From: Drosophila pseudoobscura
Taxonomy: Eukaryota; Arthropoda; Insecta; Diptera; Drosophilidae
Length of the DNA stretch: 64,000 nt
Direction: 5' to 3'
Assembly (NCBI RefSeq): GCF_009870125.1
Contig: NC_046683.1
Span: 12,028,001-12,092,000, forward strand
Under the pieces are notes generated by a model, which did not search any database, was not told the origin of the DNA, and worked only from the letters and a program-made list of their open reading frames with translations. This document shows positions 1-15,415 of this stretch, one piece after another. The position numbers were made by a program, and so were the translations under genes. Numbering within the stretch: the stretch's first letter is position 1; the number at the start of each line of letters is the position of its first letter.

Positions 1-5091
<5,091 letters not shown>

Positions 5092-6382
5092 GGCAGCGGC
5101 GACGCCTCCCTGCCAACTCTGCTCAAAGGCACAAACTAGCTTTAGTCCTCCCACACCCGAGGATATTTATATTATTCCATGATCCCGAATTCCCTTGCCC
5201 CCATGCCTCCCCCACAGTCCCTTGTCCGAATATGGATATGTATGTATATTATAATTATTTTTTTTGATTAGTTTTAGTGCCATGCTTTAGCTTTTAGAAC
5301 AAATCTAGGCATTACCCATGAGCCATACGTATAACCACCCGATATCTACGCGCATGCCTACTATATAACCATTATCTTTTGAGTCGATTATCAATTATCT
5401 TCTAGTATCTAGAAAAATATGTAGGGAGCTCAGTACGAATTTCGTTCTTTTACTTTGTGCTTTTTTTTGTTTTTTTAGCCTTAAGTTGAGAATGTGTGAG
5501 AAATGTTATTGAATATTATATTTTTTTTTAACCACAAACTTTAGAATTGGGTCTTAATGAATGCCAGAGGTGGTGGCAGGGGACTAAGAAAATTAATTTG
5601 CAAAATATCCAATTACCAGAGCGCCTACCTTTGTGTACCTGAGAGGCGCTACATTGTCGACGAAGAAAGCGTCGTCCTAATCCAGTTGCTGCAAAGACGT
5701 CAAGATCCATATATGTATTCGGCTTATGGATGAAGCTCTTATGCCTGCCTTTCAAGCGCCTTAATAATTAATAAGTTTCATTTTTTATCCGCCGGGCAGT
5801 CCTTTTGGCCGTCACAGCGCCTGGAGACGGGTATACAGTCCGTGTTCATGTCACTATTACCCCACACCTGGCTGGCTGGCTATGTCAATGGCTATGCCAA
5901 ACGGCTGTCCAGAGTGGGCCAAGACGCTCACCTTTGTGCCATTTTCCAGCGAACGCTTGATGCTCTGAGTTCTGCTTTCGATCTGGATCACACCCCGTTG
6001 TTGATCTTGCATGCGGTTCTGGCCCATCTTCTTGATCAATTTCCCCGGGTTTCCAGTCGCTCCAGTTCATGTACTCGTGACCGCCAACCAGTATCTAACG
6101 CTTCTTGCCATCACCATGGAGGCGTCTCGACCCAGGGAACGCGGCTGCTCTACATTCTTCCACAAGATATGCGCCTTCGACAGTCGTTAAAAAAAACCAA
6201 ATTAACAACAAATTACACGTATGTATGTATTCATGTAATTAATACATAGAGTTGCCACTCTGCTGAAAAAATGTGAGACGCAGTCTGCTAAAATTAGTAC
6301 TTTTTACAAAGCTGTACATGTGCATTCTATATTTTGGTTTGAGTTTATTTACTTTTGGAACTGGAGTGACTTCGTGTTCGCC
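5092..6382. other. 3' end of the aminotransferase gene and intergenic spacer
   Basis: This holds the probable 3' UTR of the aminotransferase (AT-rich, T-runs near 5253 and 5520), then a more GC-rich block at about 5820-6185 that looks like degraded coding sequence on the minus strand (separate entry). The C1orf131-like promoter should lie at roughly 6240-6380. No clear canonical polyadenylation signal was found close behind the stop codon. Confidence 0.5.
5842..6190 (-). pseudogene. Degraded coding-like fragment, family not recognised
   Basis: The minus strand has overlapping open segments in different frames. One begins MNWSDWKPGEIDQEDG and the next reads LIKKMGQNRMQDQQRG through GQPFGIAIDIASQP. 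They are separated by frame changes and a stop, as expected for a decayed gene or retrocopy. The WSDWKPGE stretch faintly recalls a C-type lectin core, but the rest does not continue as one. Base composition is richer in GC than the surrounding spacer. The plus strand also has an open frame (ATG near 5848) that I regard as a shadow. No function is proposed. Confidence 0.3.
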
Positions 6383-6946
6383 ATGAACATCAGCGAAGAC
6401 TTCAAGCCCGTGCCAACACGGGCTGCACTTGCGGCTCAGAAAAAGCAGGCCACCTGCGAATTCAAGGCATTGGTTTTCCACGAGCCGCAGTCCCAGTCGA
6501 AGGCAACTTCGAATCCCGACAAACAGCAAGAAAAATCTGAAAGGAGGCCCCACAAGTCGGCAGGCACGGACAAAGACAGCAGCACAAACCCCGAGTTCGA
6601 TATCAAAAAGGCTCGACATGAGGTGCTCAACTTTGCCATGAGCAATCAGCGTGTGACCAAGAATAAGCGTAAAATGGAGATTTTCCAACTGATCAAGCTC
6701 GGTGCCAAGCCGCCAAAGAAAGCGGCAAGGAACTACAAGGAGTTGAAAGACGAACGCCAGCGTCTGAAGAACATACGGGAGGAGCGAAAGAAGTTTCATC
6801 AACTGGGGAAAAATCAAGCTGGTGCGGCTAGTGTCAAATGCCGCAGCAAAAACAATGAGGAACGCAAGCAGAAGAAACGTGCGCCCGTTTCGAACATCGA
6901 CCAGCACTATGGCAAGGCGCAGCCTAAATTCAAGAAAAGAAAATAA
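6383..6946 (+). CDS. C1orf131-like (DUF4602) ribosome-biogenesis protein
   Basis: A single-exon frame of 187 residues starts at ATG 6383 (context CGCCATGAAC) and stops at TAA 6944-6946. The open frame continues upstream of this ATG but without another ATG. The protein is highly basic. Its central block, FDIKKARHEVLNFAMSNQ followed by KLGAKPPKKAARNYKEL, is the conserved core of the human C1orf131 family, including the invariant LGAKPPK. It ends in a lysine/arginine-rich tail (PKFKKRK) typical of a nucleolar signal. Human C1orf131 is a component of the small-subunit processome; a nucleolar role in 18S rRNA maturation is inferred from that. A polyadenylation signal AATAAA follows at 6962. Only about 80 bp separate the 3' end from the next promoter, so the two genes form a compact head-to-tail pair. 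Confidence 0.82.
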   Translation: MNISEDFKPVPTRAALAAQKKQATCEFKALVFHEPQSQSKATSNPDKQQEKSERRPHKSAGTDKDSSTNPEFDIKKARHEVLNFAMSNQRVTKNKRKMEIFQLIKLGAKPPKKAARNYKELKDERQRLKNIREERKKFHQLGKNQAGAASVKCRSKNNEERKQKKRAPVSNIDQHYGKAQPKFKKRK

Positions 6947-7168
6947 CCATAGAATGTCCAGAATAAACCTAATTTAGTCAAATATTTCCAGTTGTATGTG
7001 TTTGTTTTGAAATTGCTTTGCGCCATTCAGTGTGACCAGACCAGCATGGTTGGCAGTGTTGCTATGTGGTCGCATATCTCTTGCCTTGCAGAGCACTGGT
7101 GCATTCCTTATTGTTGTTGATACGATTACGTGAATATTTGTGGAAAGTTTCGTCTATTCGGGCCAAAA
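6947..7168 (+). promoter_or_regulatory. Compact 3' end / promoter junction between the two small genes
   Basis: AATAAA at about 6962 ends the upstream gene. At 7028-7039 the sequence CAGTGTGACCAG is the reverse complement of Drosophila core promoter Motif 1 (YGGTCACACTR). It sits immediately before the NDUFV3-like leader, so transcription probably starts near 7030-7060. An upstream ATG at 7046 opens a short frame that closes before the main ATG at 7169. Confidence 0.5.
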
Positions 7169-7468
7169 ATGTTTTCACGCTCACGAACTCTCGGGCCGGC
7201 GATGTGCCGATGCTACACCCAAATCAAGGGCGGCTCCAATCCAGCAGGCCGCAGCAGTGGAGCAGGCGCTCCTCCGTCCAGTTCCAAAGTAACGGGCCTG
7301 AGCAGCAACTGCGTGAAACCCTCATCTGCTCCTGTGGGACCAGGCGCTTCAGCATCCAGCGGCTACAAAGTTCCCGAATACTTCTCCTTTAACCGATTCA
7401 GCTTCGCTGAAGCCGAGGTGGAAATGGCCAAGTATCGCTGCCCACAGCCATCTGCGCTGAAGAAGTAG
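7169..7468 (+). CDS. NDUFV3-like accessory subunit of mitochondrial complex I
   Basis: The frame of 99 residues runs from ATG 7169 (context AAAAATGTTT) to TAG 7466-7468. The N-terminus (MFSRSRTLGPAMCRCYTQ) is basic, Arg/Ser-rich and lacks acids, as expected of a mitochondrial targeting peptide. A low-complexity Gly/Ser/Pro linker follows. The last 33 residues (VPEYFSFNRFSFAEAEVEMA then KYRCPQPS) match the conserved tail of the 9-10 kDa NDUFV3 flavoprotein subunit, whose human form carries a similar Y-F-L-E-K-R-PQPS pattern. Membership of the NADH-dehydrogenase module is inferred from that homology. A polyadenylation signal AATAAA lies near 7522. The frame is open upstream to 7130, but only through a non-ATG codon. 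Confidence 0.8.
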   Translation: MFSRSRTLGPAMCRCYTQIKGGSNPAGRSSGAGAPPSSSKVTGLSSNCVKPSSAPVGPGASASSGYKVPEYFSFNRFSFAEAEVEMAKYRCPQPSALKK

Positions 7469-7789
7469 TGGCGTGGAGTGGAGATTCCAAGGAGATTGCG
7501 AAACCAAATGTAGTAAATGTATAATAAACGGAACGTTTCCTAAGCCAGCCTCAATATCAGATATCAGGCTAAGCCTGGTCAATCTAAGTTAAATATGTAT
7601 ATTCGGTTTAGCATAGTTTGTGCGGGAGGGGAGTGGTGGGAAGAGGGGTATTAGATAGTGTGACCTATTAACAGCAATTCCGCACTCCGTTTTTTCTTGC
7701 CACCACGTCTAGCTCACACACCTTTGCAAATTTTATACTTATCATAGTATTTTCCAGTATATTTTAGGACGCGTTATTGACTCACCCTC

Positions 7790-8730
7790 TTGTCCAATGC
7801 ATTGGCGTCACAGCACTGCGACTGTTGAACATTTTTGTTGAAACCGTGTTTTTGTCAAAACAAATAACATGCCAGCAATTAAAAGTAATTAATACTGATC
7901 AAAATTGATTTATCAATCATATAAAATTATCTGGGCAAAACTGAGAGATCTATATGGCTGGGAATATGCGACGGAAGATATTAAACGAGTATTTATTGGT
8001 GAATAACCGGTTGACAATATTGATTACCGACAACATTAATTTGCATACCCTAGGGCAAGGGATATTATAGAATTGAGAAAATGTTTGTCATCCCAGTCTG
8101 CGTAGGTATCAGGATCGAGATAAATATATACAAGATACAATAATGTAATATGTCTATAGAATATCAATTTGAGCGAAGGTCTTTATAAATAACATTTCAT
8201 ATGAAATTAACGAAATAGGGTATACAACGACCTATGCGCGCATCATGTATTACAATACCAGCAACATTGCGACTGTTGTTTTGTTCAACTATTTTGTTTA
8301 AAACTTGTTTTAGTTAAAAAACAATAAAACCACGGAACAAAAACTAGCCAGTTAAGTAGAAAATTGATTAATCAATGGCCTAAAATTACGTGGGCAAAAC
8401 TTAAGGTTTTAGTTAGCCAGAATTATTAAACGGAATCTCTAAATTGAGCTATATGAACGACTATCCTCTTTCGTCTTTTTTGTTTTGACCTATTTCGCTA
8501 AAACCTTTTTTTACGCAAAATCCAATAAAAGCAAGTATTGAGAATCACCCAGTTATGTAGAAAATTGATTCATTAATCGGTTAAAACTATGTGGGCATGG
8601 CTACATCTTTTATATAGCTGGGAATAGTCGACGGAATATCAAAATTGAGGAATATGTATAACAGAACTTGATTCGTCAGTATATTTACGGTATATTTTTA
8701 AAGTAAGACGGTATATTTCGGTATATTGCT
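7790..8730 (+). repeat. Three tandemly placed copies (A, B, C) of a dispersed AT-rich repeat
   Basis: Copies at about 7800-8000, 8255-8460 and 8465-8720 share an ordered set of blocks: GCGACTGTTG, a TTTGT/AAAAC block, AGAAAATTGATTNATNAATC, TAAAAYTAYGTGGGCA, AGCTGGGAATA and ACGGAATATC. Copy C ends directly in CGTCAGTATATTTACGGTATATT, which is the start of the core promoter of the next gene. Related copies lie at about 15.64-16.17 kb (plus) and 30.48-31.0 kb (two, minus). No open reading frame is present, so it resembles a non-autonomous element such as a MITE or Helitron derivative. I cannot name the family. Confidence 0.65.
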
Positions 8731-8780
8731 GAGGGTCGGACCGTATAATTTATCGAAAAGTCCGCGGTCACGCTGGCGGA
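8674..8780 (+). promoter_or_regulatory. Core promoter of the AT-hook gene: Motif 6 copies plus Motif 1
   Basis: Three GTATATTT-type elements matching Drosophila Motif 6 (KTYRGTATWTTT) occur between about 8676 and 8730. A TTTATCGAAAA stretch follows, then CGGTCACGCTGG at 8765-8776, a one-mismatch Motif 1. This combination is typical of TATA-less housekeeping promoters in Drosophila. Transcription probably begins near 8770-8800. Confidence 0.65.
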
Positions 8781-9779
8781 AATTAATAAGTGGAGTAAAT
8801 CGGTCAAATAAGCAATAGCAAGTGTTAAAAGCATCCTTAATGCATACTGGGAAATATTCGTGCGTTAAATTCCGTGCAGTAAAAATACTGCAATCGCATT
8901 TCGCTTTAAAATAAATGAAAACGAATTAGCTGCTCTCGCCCATCAAGCAGTCAGCAGCGGCGGCAGCAACAACAACAACGGGGTGCGTGTGTGTGAGTGG
9001 TACAGTTGGGTAGAAAAACATCGCCATTGTAGTCGCTCTCTTTCGGAGCTGCCACTACTGTTGCCACCACTGCGATTATACCAGCCACTTCTGCTCTCTG
9101 TTGCGTTCAGTTGCAGCGCAGTTACCACCCAACTAAAATCGGGACGAGGCAATAATAAAAACAAGACAAAAAAATACGTACTCAAAACACATCGTATTCG
9201 CCATTTGCCACACGCAAGCAGAAAAAATAAAAATAAAATTAAAAAGCGGACATACATCGGTGCCAAACAGGGACGTATTTATCCCACGCAATCGAAAATT
9301 CTGCCCAAAAGTTCGCTCTCTGTGTAGTGAAAGTGCGAGCGAAAGAGACGAGAGGAAAAAATAAGCATTGAGCGTAAAACAAAACTTGAAAAAATGTAAA
9401 GCCATTATTGTAAGTACATAAAACAACAAAAACGCGGCTCCATTAGTGAGGTGCCCCACGGGGATTTGGGCATTTATATTATATTTGTGTATGTGTATAT
9501 GTGTGTGCAACTCTGGCGCGCGAAAAAAAATCGTCGTAAATTCCCTAATGCGAGAGGAGAGCAGAGCACTAAAAAGTGACGAAAATAGGCGCCAGAGTTG
9601 CCAGAGCTGAAATACCCGTAGAAACACAAGCCGTTGCGTTACCTATTGCCTACACATACATATACATATGCATATACCTATACTGTACTAAAAAACAATA
9701 TTATTATTCTGCATATCTTCCCATTTCCGAACCGATCTCTATCCTATCCTATCGCATCTGTTGCAGGCACCCATGAAAA
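8781..9779 (+). other. 5' UTR of the AT-hook gene with one leader intron
   Basis: A donor ATTG|TAAGTAC-type site (GT at 9410-9411) pairs with the acceptor CTGTTGCAG ending at 9766, giving a 357-nt leader intron. The spliced leader reaches the coding ATG only 13 nt after the acceptor. An upstream ATG at 9773 overlaps the main start (see findings). The long open frames on either strand here are not supported as coding. Confidence 0.6.
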
Positions 9780-12700
9780 ATGCCAGCGGGAAAAAAGACG
9801 GATGCTAAGACATTAAAGACTCGTACGTGCATTGTATTCGTAAAGAATCTGAGGGAAGGTCGTCCACCAGCGGTTGCCGCCACTGGAAAAGCAGCAGCAG
9901 GAGCAGCCGCTAAATCGAATTCAGCTCGGACAATCAACCATAGAAACGTCGCCATTGCCGCCCTACCAAACGCCGCCAGCCCACGACGCGCGACGCGTAC
10001 CTCTCGACGGTCTGCGACCATTTCGACGGAAATCGTTGTTGGTGGCAAAGCGCGTCAGCGGGCAGCCGTAGAAAACGACAAGCTGTCACCTCCAGCAGCT
10101 GTGGGTGCCGCCAGGCGGTTGCGCCAATCCAAGGGGGATTTGGTGACCACCCCATCCCATCCCGCACGGAGGCAGCCACCATCACTGGCATTGGCATCGC
10201 CAACGCCGCCAAAATCCACAACCATACAGCCCGCCAAAAGGCTGATGGGTCCGGGCCTGGCCGCCAAGCGACGCAATTCGGCATTACCATCCCCAGCCGC
10301 AGGCACACCGGCCAAGCATCTCAGCACGCTGGCCACCTCGACTATACGGCGGAACGCTCTAACCGCCCGTCGGGCCACACAGACACAGGACCACATAATC
10401 AGTCCCAAAACACCGAAAATGTACAAACAGCAATCGAAGGTTTCCCCCCATGTGGTGTCGGTCTCCCCGCCGCCGACGATTGCCGCCAGTCGTTCACGTC
10501 GCTCCATCAAACCGAATCCCAAGTATGCCAGCGAGGACCTGGTCACACCAAAGTACCTGGCCTCAATGGCCAGCAGCGACACACCCTCGTCGCGTCAACA
10601 GCGTGGCGGCGGCGGCAACTCCAATTCGAAGCTCTTTTCCGCCAGCAAATACAACGATATGCATGATCTGCTCGATCTGGACGAGGACAACGATGATGAA
10701 CTGAACGATGTGGCCTACAATCCGCAGATGCATAAATCCGATGACGATGACGATGATCTGAGCGAGGATGAGTACCAGGAGGAGATGCGTAACGAGAAGT
10801 TACCGGAGCCAGTGCCGCCAGTGAAGCGTGGACGTGGACGTCCACCCAAATCGGCGAACGCAGCAGCTGCTGCCGCCACCAGCACGCCCCAGCCCAAGCT
10901 CGCCTCCAGTGTGGCCCGCCAGTCGTCGAATCTGCAGCAGCTGCGCCGCACCATGGCCGTGACCATGGGGAACCGCAGCAACAACAATCTGCAGATATCT
11001 GCATCGGAGGGGGCCACAAAGCGTAAGCTGGAAGATGCCACCGACAGTCCCGTGGCACGCAAGCGCATGGTTTTGGCAGCAGCAGGGGGACCCAATCGCA
11101 GTCTACCAGCGATCAACGGCAGCTCCTCGTCCGGCAAGCCCTCGCCTGCTGCTTCTGCGGGCAGACCCAAGACCCTAATTGGCAGCAGCGCCAGCAACAG
11201 TGGCCTGCGCACGGGACCCACAACGGCAACGGCGTCGGGACTGATCAACAAGCAGCGCCCAGCAGCCACGACGGCCATCAAGATGAACAGCTCCACACCA
11301 GGAGGAGGCACAGCAGCAGCGGCCAGGAGCACCAGCACCAAGGCGGTGGCTGCCACTTCTCCGGCGGAGAGCAGCAAGATCGTCGACGATGTGCCCACAT
11401 TCACGATCGTGAATATCAATGACATTATCAACCAGGATGATGTGCTCATCAGTCGCACAAATAATCCCACGGCCAGCACTTTGAATGCCGCCAGCAAAAA
11501 ATTGTCGGTGGGTCGCCCCAGGACACGGAACATACTCGTCGGCGATAGACCCACCAAGGGATCGGGATCGGGATCAGCGGAAATGCCTACCTCCTCATCG
11601 ACTCCCACAAGTAATAGCTCAGCGCAGGGCGGCTTTAGTTCATCCAAGCGGGTCAAGGCTTCGGCCACGTTCATCAAAAAGCAGCAGCAGCAGCAATCAC
11701 AAACGCAGCAGACCGTCAGCCAGAGTCAGAGCCAGAACCAGAACCAGGCCAAGCCCCGTCCCCGTATACTCAATGCAGAGATGGGCAAGAAGGCAAAGCC
11801 CATTAAGCCGGTTCTGAGCTTGAGCCAAGAGCTGTATCCCACAGACGTGGATACCGAAGAAGATGAAGCCGATATTGATCTAGATCTCGATGAGAGTGAG
11901 GGCGACCTAGCACCATCGCCGCCAGCACCAGTACGCCGTGCGGCCCCAGCTGCTGCTGCGACCAATCGCGGTCAGGCGGCTGCCACAGCCAAAGCCCCAG
12001 CCCCAGCCCCGGCGAAATATACGGCACGTCGTCCCATACTCTCGTCGAATGCCACCACAAATAGTAGTCGGAACTATGGCGCAGGAGATCGCAAGTTGAC
12101 CAAACTCCTGGGCGAGATCAATGAGGAGAGCTTCAAGAAGCCACCCATCAATACGAGTCCTGCAGCGCAACAGCAGTCGCGTTACAGCAAAGAGAACAAG
12201 AGCAACAGTTCGACTACCACTATCGTTATCAAAGATCAGGATACCGATGACGATGAGGCCGATAACCTCGACGACGACGAAGACGAGGAGGAGAACGAGA
12301 ACAAGGGGAAGAAGAATCCGAAATACTTCCCGCCAGAGACAACCACAGTGCGGGAGGAGGATGGCCGCGTTATCAAGAAGATCACCTGCTACGAGACCTG
12401 GCACGTGATCAGCAAGCCCCGTGAGCTGCCCGAAAAGACGCGCCAGCAGCGCACGCTTTTAGAGCTGCCGCTGGTCAAGCTGGCGAATGTGGCGGCCCGC
12501 ATCAAGATGCCGTCGGTGAAGTGGAGCAGCAAGGTGACGCTCTACAAGGTATCGCCGACGCTAATGCAGCGCCAGACAATGACCATATTCACGGGCGATC
12601 TGAAGGTGTACAATATACCCGAAGAGGATCGCCACAAGTACCAGCCATCGTGTGTGCTCTTCCGCCGTGTGGTGGTCGATCGTAGCAAGTGCCGGGTGCC

Positions 12701-12881
12701 ATACGATCGGGCCATTATATTCAAGAATCGTTGCTTCTACGCGAACATCGATGGGAAGCATGTCAATCTGATGGGTGCCCCAGAGACGGTCGGCTGCATG
12801 AAGGATGTCGAAATACTGCTGGACATTGTGGACACGCTGAATCTGAACAGCCAATTGGTGGAGATGGTCAACTCAAAGTAG
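9780..12881 (+). CDS. Large low-complexity AT-hook nuclear protein with a conserved C-terminal domain, not identified further
   Basis: One uninterrupted exon of 1033 codons runs from ATG 9780 to TAG 12879-12881. The N-terminal 800 residues are basic and rich in Ala, Ser, Thr and Pro. They carry an AT-hook core (KRGRGRPPK, about residue 349) that would bind the minor groove of AT-rich DNA. Two acidic patches lie near residues 300-340 (DLDEDNDDE; DDDDDDLSEDE) and near 680-700, and a third near 820-840. The last ~190 residues (from PKYFPPETTTVREEDG through YETWHVISKPRELPEK to the end) are not low complexity and look like a folded domain with mixed hydrophobic strands. A chromatin or transcription role is inferred from the AT-hook and composition only. 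The gene lies directly upstream of dsh on the same strand. The antisense 320-codon frame at 10715-11677 is a shadow. Confidence 0.85.
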   Translation: MPAGKKTDAKTLKTRTCIVFVKNLREGRPPAVAATGKAAAGAAAKSNSARTINHRNVAIAALPNAASPRRATRTSRRSATISTEIVVGGKARQRAAVENDKLSPPAAVGAARRLRQSKGDLVTTPSHPARRQPPSLALASPTPPKSTTIQPAKRLMGPGLAAKRRNSALPSPAAGTPAKHLSTLATSTIRRNALTARRATQTQDHIISPKTPKMYKQQSKVSPHVVSVSPPPTIAASRSRRSIKPNPKYASEDLVTPKYLASMASSDTPSSRQQRGGGGNSNSKLFSASKYNDMHDLLDLDEDNDDELNDVAYNPQMHKSDDDDDDLSEDEYQEEMRNEKLPEPVPPVKRGRGRPPKSANAAAAAATSTPQPKLASSVARQSSNLQQLRRTMAVTMGNRSNNNLQISASEGATKRKLEDATDSPVARKRMVLAAAGGPNRSLPAINGSSSSGKPSPAASAGRPKTLIGSSASNSGLRTGPTTATASGLINKQRPAATTAIKMNSSTPGGGTAAAARSTSTKAVAATSPAESSKIVDDVPTFTIVNINDIINQDDVLISRTNNPTASTLNAASKKLSVGRPRTRNILVGDRPTKGSGSGSAEMPTSSSTPTSNSSAQGGFSSSKRVKASATFIKKQQQQQSQTQQTVSQSQSQNQNQAKPRPRILNAEMGKKAKPIKPVLSLSQELYPTDVDTEEDEADIDLDLDESEGDLAPSPPAPVRRAAPAAAATNRGQAAATAKAPAPAPAKYTARRPILSSNATTNSSRNYGAGDRKLTKLLGEINEESFKKPPINTSPAAQQQSRYSKENKSNSSTTTIVIKDQDTDDDEADNLDDDEDEEENENKGKKNPKYFPPETTTVREEDGRVIKKITCYETWHVISKPRELPEKTRQQRTLLELPLVKLANVAARIKMPSVKWSSKVTLYKVSPTLMQRQTMTIFTGDLKVYNIPEEDRHKYQPSCVLFRRVVVDRSKCRVPYDRAIIFKNRCFYANIDGKHVNLMGAPETVGCMKDVEILLDIVDTLNLNSQLVEMVNSK

Positions 12882-13850
12882 GCCCGCACAGAAGCGAACC
12901 GAGACGCGAATCAAATGTACTATAAAGCAAGCAGAAGCAGAGGAAGAATCGAGAGTTAACGAGGGAAGTAACGTCCCAGAGAAGGAACGAAGACGGAATA
13001 TCCCCCACACGGTATAAATGAATGTAGAATTAAAAGATGTTTTTTTTTATGTCGAGATCGGATTACACACTAGTTTTTAATAGTTGCTTTAGCATAATAT
13101 TAGCTGGTTGGTATTTTTGCCACTCAGATACACACACACACACACACACACATTAATATATATATATATATAATTATAAAAAAAAAAAAAGCAAATTTCT
13201 AGATATAAAAGAAGAAATGGAAGTCGATGCAAAAACACAGAAGAAGGCGCAAACAGTAGATGGTTCGGGGTGTACTTGCAACAAGTGTAGGAAGGAAGGA
13301 AAAAAGAAAGAGGAAAGGAGACAAAAAAAACAATAGCGCCGATAACGATACCGATTAGAACTTTAGCAATCCCTGGTTCCGGACAATGCATGATTACATA
13401 CAGAAATATGTATCATTTTAATATTAAATAATAATAAATTTTCTATACATAAAATAGATAACACCCCCTCCCCCCACCTTCCACACACACACACAAACAT
13501 ATTTTCTCTAAGAGTTGTTTTAATCCATTCTCCCCCCCCTCCATTCGGCGGCCCTTTTATCACCAGAGTATGGACCTTCGATTTATAATATTTGTAATAT
13601 GTATTTTCGGCGATAATTTAAAGAAAAAAAACGGAATTCAATTATTCTTTTTTTTTTTTGTATAATTTTGATAAGAAATTATGCTAAAAATCATTCTTTT
13701 GTATGGAATCTAGTTTTATAATTCGTATGTAACCCCTATATATTATTGTGCGTCTGCATTTTGCACTGGAAGGAAAATGATTGTAATTTAATCAATTGTA
13801 CATTTAATTGAAGAGCGAACCCCCATCATAATAAATAAAAAGAAATCACA
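12882..13850 (+). other. 3' UTR of the AT-hook gene with microsatellites
   Basis: AT-rich trailer with an (AC)n run at about 13131-13151 followed by (TA)n at 13156-13172 and an A-run. Candidate polyadenylation signals are AATAAA near 13431 and a cluster near 13832-13840, so the trailer may be 550-960 nt. A CACACACAC tract recurs at about 13482. Confidence 0.5.
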
Positions 13851-15000
13851 TCACAATGTTCTCATTCAATCGACTGGGAGGCAGGGTCCCTTTCTTACAG
13901 GATTTTAGCCCTCTTGGAGGTTCTCTGAAATAATGAAAGACTACCCCAAAAAGCGATCATCATATGGGTATTTCCAAGGAAAGCTCCCAAAGAGACCCAA
14001 AAATAATTAGAATTTTTGTATGTCCCTAGCTACAGCCTATTTTTCGATTTTATCGATATTATCTCCCATAAGAAGATATACGATTAAAGTTCTCTTGCAT
14101 ATTCAACAATCTAAAAAAAAATATACCAAACAGTCCTAAACAGTGACTATTGACCCAGGAAATATTTGTTCCGTGCGAAAGGGTTCAAAATTAAATTAAA
14201 TATTAAAGAATTTCTAATTTTTGGGAAAAAAATTTTTGGAAAAAAATATCTACATATATATAGTACTGCCAGTGGATTCTATCCAGGAAATAAAAAGGCT
14301 TTGCTTCGAGCCTAACATATTCAAGAATCAAAGACTTGTGATATATTTTATTTTAATAATTCCAAACAGCAGATTTGAAAGTGATCTGCATCAAAAATAT
14401 ATACATATATAATACATTAGATCGTTCCAAATCATATAAATACGTGCTAAGAAATATTGTCTAAATTCAATCGGCATGATTAATAATATATATTGGCATG
14501 TTTAATATGTATATACTATATGTATACATACATATATGCAGATATATATACATTTATATTTTGCTGGAATTTATTGTGGGATATATAAAAGGAGTTTTTT
14601 GAGGGCTGAAAAAAAATTCAACAGTATTTTTTGGATGTCTGCGGCCCGAATTCTAAAAAAATAGTTTTACCCCATAGATTTATAAGATTTCTATAAAGTT
14701 ATTTTATTTAAAATAAAATGGGTTCTTGAATTATCTTAAATAATCTTTAAGCAAGAAGCAATTACATTTACAAGAATGTATTTTTTTCATTATTTTCCTT
14801 ACAAATCCGATTCATGAATACATTTTTAATAAGATTGGATAATTTTAAAAACAGCATTTGTGTTGGAGTATGTATTTTAATTTTTAAATAAAAATAACAA
14901 AAAAATAAATTTTCAAGAAATCGTTTCATAAATTGGTTTTTGTTGAATTAAATAAAGCAATACATACAGCCTAATAGGCCGGTGATATTGCAAAACTTGT
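13851..15000. other. AT-rich intergenic spacer
   Basis: Very AT-rich sequence with short TATATA tracts (14500-14560) and T/A homopolymers. No gene, promoter motif or recognisable mobile-element end was found. Confidence 0.5.
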
Positions 15001-15029
15001 TGAATTTTTATTTTAAGCCCAAAATAAAA

Positions 15030-15415
15030 TATTGGCGCCGGCCAACTTCAAAAGGGAGGGACGTCCAGAAAAAATTGGACGATTTGCTGCTGGATCCCTC
15101 AAACAGAAGGGAGGGAATTGCAGAAAAAACTGGATGATTTGCTACTGGATCCCTCAAAGAAACACTCAATATCAAGCAGACCAAAACACGGCAAATGCAG
15201 ACAGGCGGATGAATTGCATTCATACCCTTGTCACTCATTTACTTTCAAACAATTCCACTTTGGCGCGCAGCTCTAGCGATTATCTAGTCGATAATATTGA
15301 TAGCCGAATTGCTTTCTTCGAATCAGTTATGGCTCTCTTTGTCGGCTTCTATGAATCTGGTATTGAATCGGAGGCAACAGAGTCTCGTCTTAGTCCATAT
15401 TGAGTCAATTCCAAT
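15030..15415 (+). other. Possible degraded element with a 55-bp tandem duplication
   Basis: A unit beginning AAAGGGAGGG at 15051 and ending TGGATCCCTC is repeated at about 15106 with a 55-bp period and roughly 80 percent identity. An open frame follows (about 15180-15403) encoding the segment LVTHLLSNNSTLARSSSDYL. It has no ATG in a good position and ends at TGA 15401-15403. The order TGGCGCC, repeats, open frame loosely recalls the leader and gag start of an LTR element, but no other retroelement domain is present. The identity is unknown. Confidence 0.3.

Noticed and set aside
10715-11677. 320-codon minus-strand frame
   Set aside because: Antisense shadow of the GC-rich AT-hook gene; composition of Leu/Ala/Val runs follows from complementing Ser/Ala/Lys codons.
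15045-15062. TGGCGCC as an LTR-element tRNA primer-binding site
   Set aside because: Only the first seven bases fit the Lys-type site and no LTR ends or pol domains are nearby.
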